A DNA stretch of 8,006 nt from JAAYDY01 sp964500225. Its GTDB lineage: Bacteria; Planctomycetota; Phycisphaerae; FEN-1346; JAACEH01. The notes beneath the pieces are model-generated. The model saw only the letters and a program-made list of their open reading frames with translations. It ran no database searches and was not told where the DNA came from. The stretch lies in assembly GCA_964500225.1 (NCBI GenBank), contig CAZCOA010000068.1:1-8006 (forward strand), written 5' to 3'. A program made the position numbers and the translations under genes. Of this stretch, positions 6,591 to 8,006 are shown piece after piece (position 1 is the first letter of the stretch; every line of letters begins with the position of its first letter).

Positions 6591-7523
6591 GTGATCAAAA
6601 AAGTCATTGAGATTTCCAGGGAGCCGGCGCACCTGTCGGTCCGTCTCGGACAACTGCTGGTCGAGCGCCCCCGCGGCGATCCGCCCGCGGCTCCCTCCTC
6701 GATCCCCTGCGAGGACATCGGCGTTGTCCTGGTGGATCATCCCCAGGCGACGTATTCGCATCAGGCGCTGGCGGCGCTGCTCGACCACGGCGCCGCCCTG
6801 GTCGTCTGCGGACGCAATCACCTGCCGACCGGCGTCCTGCTGCCGATGACCGACCACAGCGAAATCCGCCATAGGATCGACGACCAGATCAACGTCGGCA
6901 AACCGCTCCAGAAGCGGCTCTGGAAACAGATCGTCATGGCCAAAATCCGGGCACAAGCAGCAGCCCTGCCGGAGGACTCCCCTGCCGCCGCCAGGCTGCG
7001 GAACATGGCCTCGTCCGTGAAATCGGGCGACACCTCTAATGTCGAGGCCCAGGCTGCCAAAATCTACTGGCGGGCCTGGGCCGATGCCCTGAAGGCGTTT
7101 CGCCGAGATCCGTCGGGAAACGACGCGGTTAACGCCATGCTCAATTACGGTTACGCGGTCTTTCGGGCGGCGGTGGCGCGGGCGCTGGTTGCCGCGGGAC
7201 TGCTGCCCTGCCTTGGGATTCACCATCGCCATCGTGCCAACAACTTCGCCCTGGCCGACGACCTGATGGAACCTCTCAGGCCGCTGGTGGACGGACGCGT
7301 ACGACAAATCCTCCAGGATTCCGCCGAACCGCAGTTGGATCAGAAGACCAAGGCCCGACTTCTGGAGCTTCTGACCGTGACCGTTCAGACCGGCGACGTC
7401 AGCGGCCCACTGATGCCGGCCCTGCACCGCCTCTGCGCCTCTCTGGCCGAGTGTTATGCCGGCACGGCGAAGAAGTTGACAATCCCGATGCCGCTTCCGA
7501 TGGACGGACCCCATGGAACTTAG
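6591..7523 (+). CDS. cas1: Cas1, CRISPR spacer integrase (type II), 310 aa
   Basis: Integrase subunit that, with Cas2, inserts new spacers at the array. The start is GTG, preceded by GGAGG (6581-6585) at 5 bases, 24 bases after the cas9 stop, so it is cotranscribed. The expected metal-binding residues are visible: E152 in SNVEAQAAKIYW, H211 or H212 in LGIHHRHR, and E227 in DDLMEPLRP. The NYGYAVFRAAVARALVAAGL helix is the hallmark stretch of the family. Length is normal for type II Cas1 and no damage is seen. The gene overlaps cas2 by 11 bases, pointing to translational coupling. Confidence 0.97.
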   Translation: MIKKVIEISREPAHLSVRLGQLLVERPRGDPPAAPSSIPCEDIGVVLVDHPQATYSHQALAALLDHGAALVVCGRNHLPTGVLLPMTDHSEIRHRIDDQINVGKPLQKRLWKQIVMAKIRAQAAALPEDSPAAARLRNMASSVKSGDTSNVEAQAAKIYWRAWADALKAFRRDPSGNDAVNAMLNYGYAVFRAAVARALVAAGLLPCLGIHHRHRANNFALADDLMEPLRPLVDGRVRQILQDSAEPQLDQKTKARLLELLTVTVQTGDVSGPLMPALHRLCASLAECYAGTAKKLTIPMPLPMDGPHGT

Positions 7524-7842
7524 CGACTATCGAACCATGTGGATTATAGCCATGTTCGACCTGCCGGTGGATACCAAGACGGCTCGGCGCGCCTATGCAC
7601 AATTTCGCAAGGAACTGTTAAAAGATGGATTTTGCAAGATGCAGTATTCCGTGTATACTCGGCATTGCGCAAGCCAGGAAAATGCCGACGTTCACATGGA
7701 ACGAGTGGAACGGATAGTTCCCGATGACGGCGAGGTCCGGATCATTCAGATTACCGACCGGCAGTTCGAGCGCATGCGGGTTTTTTGGGGAAAAAGGAGG
7801 CGTGCCCCCGAAACACCGCCCGCCCAACTGGAACTTTTCTGA
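7513..7842 (+). CDS. cas2: Cas2, spacer acquisition protein, 109 aa
   Basis: Small ferredoxin-fold partner of Cas1 that bridges two Cas1 dimers in the integration complex. MELSDYRTMWIIAMFDLP carries the first beta strand with the conserved D16. YSVYTRHC, RIIQITDRQFE and the C-terminal QLELF are typical of type II Cas2. Length is normal. The ATG overlaps the end of cas1 and has no strong Shine-Dalgarno, so translation probably depends on ribosomes finishing cas1. An alternative ATG at residue 9 also lacks a binding site, and family members usually include the residues before it. It is the last cas gene; the array begins about 50 bases downstream. Confidence 0.96.
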   Translation: MELSDYRTMWIIAMFDLPVDTKTARRAYAQFRKELLKDGFCKMQYSVYTRHCASQENADVHMERVERIVPDDGEVRIIQITDRQFERMRVFWGKRRRAPETPPAQLELF

Positions 7843-7843
7843 C

Positions 7844-7890
7844 GGTCGCCAATCGCCAACCCATTCAGGGAAAGCATCTTACAGGCGACC
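7844..7890. repeat. Inverted repeat between cas2 and the array
   Basis: GGTCGCC (7844-7850) and GGCGACC (7884-7890) are perfect inverted 7-mers separated by 33 bases. They fill the gap between the cas2 stop and the first repeat. No T-run follows on either strand, so it does not look like an intrinsic terminator. It could slow transcription, or be chance in GC-rich DNA. Confidence 0.35.
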
Positions 7891-7891
7891 T

Positions 7892-7919
7892 AGTGTAATC
7901 GACCTTGGCCTGAAATCAA
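7892..7919 (-). promoter_or_regulatory. Promoter inside CRISPR repeat 1
   Basis: On the minus strand TTGATT (7919-7914) and TACACT (7897-7892) are 16 bases apart, each with four of six consensus matches. This copy lies at the array's trailer and would fire leftward into the gap and antisense to the end of cas2, so it would make no crRNA. Confidence 0.45.
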
Positions 7920-7957
7920 CCCGCAACACGCTTCGGCGGTTGCCCATCCTGGTAGGA

Positions 7958-7985
7958 AGTGTAATCGACCTTGGCCTGAAATCAA
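7958..7985 (-). promoter_or_regulatory. Promoter inside CRISPR repeat 2, driving spacer 1
   Basis: TTGATT (7985-7980), 16 bases, TACACT (7963-7958) on the minus strand. The start would fall several bases into spacer 1, giving a crRNA with slightly over 20 spacer bases followed by repeat 1. This is the arrangement known in Neisseria meningitidis type II-C arrays, where each repeat carries its own promoter. Here it is a prediction from hexamers and spacing alone. Confidence 0.5.
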
Positions 7986-8006
7986 CCCGCAACACGACAC
8001 ATGATA

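Larger units (their letters stand above)
7892..8006 (-). CRISPR. CRISPR array, first two repeats (cut by window edge)
   Basis: Two identical 39-base blocks (7892-7930 and 7958-7996) recur at a period of 66, which fits a 36-base repeat with 30-base spacers. Identity beyond 36 makes the exact boundary uncertain. Read on the minus strand the repeat starts GTTGCGGG and ends GATTACACT, and this is the orientation in which the tracrRNA anti-repeat pairs correctly. One complete spacer lies at about 7928-7957; a second starts at about 7994 and is cut. In this orientation the cas2 side is the trailer and the leader lies beyond the right edge. The trailer repeat shows no decay. No match to the spacer was seen within the window. 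Confidence 0.95.

Noticed and set aside
6486..7514. 342-codon minus-strand frame opposite cas1
   Set aside because: Cas1 motifs on the plus strand are unmistakable; the opposite frame is a by-product of GC-rich codon use.
7826..7864. A degenerate extra repeat one period before repeat 1
   Set aside because: The expected position overlaps the end of cas2 and shows only a short AATC...AACCC resemblance, not enough to call a repeat.

Overview
The window carries a GC-rich bacterial chromosome segment whose centrepiece is a compact type II-C CRISPR-Cas locus: cas9, cas1, cas2 and the first two repeats of an array that runs off the right edge. No csn2 or cas4 is visible. High GC, the style of the small Cys-rich protein, the serine-hydrolase remnant and the chemoreceptor recall Planctomycetota or a similar environmental lineage. 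This is inferred from protein resemblance and was not tested.

Left part (1-2660): the 5' two-thirds of a methyl-accepting chemotaxis protein gene lies on the minus strand and is cut by the left edge. After a gene-poor stretch comes a decayed serine-hydrolase remnant on the plus strand, with an internal deletion and an in-frame TGA where a Trp is expected. Next is a convincing 56-residue Cys-rich protein gene on the minus strand, with its own promoter and a near-perfect Shine-Dalgarno.

Middle (2883-3110): the short cas9 upstream region is densely organised. A tracrRNA candidate is read on the minus strand, divergent from cas9. It has a TTGACA-17-TAGCAT promoter, a start at about 3028, a full-length anti-repeat (21 perfect bases, then a bulged region, then a 7-bp lower stem), a UUCG-capped hairpin and a GC-rich terminator. 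A second terminator-like hairpin follows. The predicted cas9 promoter on the plus strand shares its -35 bases with the tracrRNA promoter.

Right part (3111-8006): cas9 (1151 codons), cas1 (GTG start, 24-bp gap) and cas2 (11-bp overlap with cas1) form one operon on the plus strand. The array follows cas2. G-U pairs and hairpins in the tracrRNA, plus a promoter-like TTGATT-16-TACACT inside each repeat, all indicate that the array is transcribed on the minus strand, toward cas2. Each spacer may have its own promoter, as known for Neisseria meningitidis type II-C.

Together, Cas1-Cas2 would insert spacers, each repeat would start a crRNA precursor, the divergent tracrRNA would pair with the repeat, and Cas9 would use the duplex to cut DNA. 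The system is a recognisable type II-C locus; the unusual part is its compact RNA and promoter architecture.
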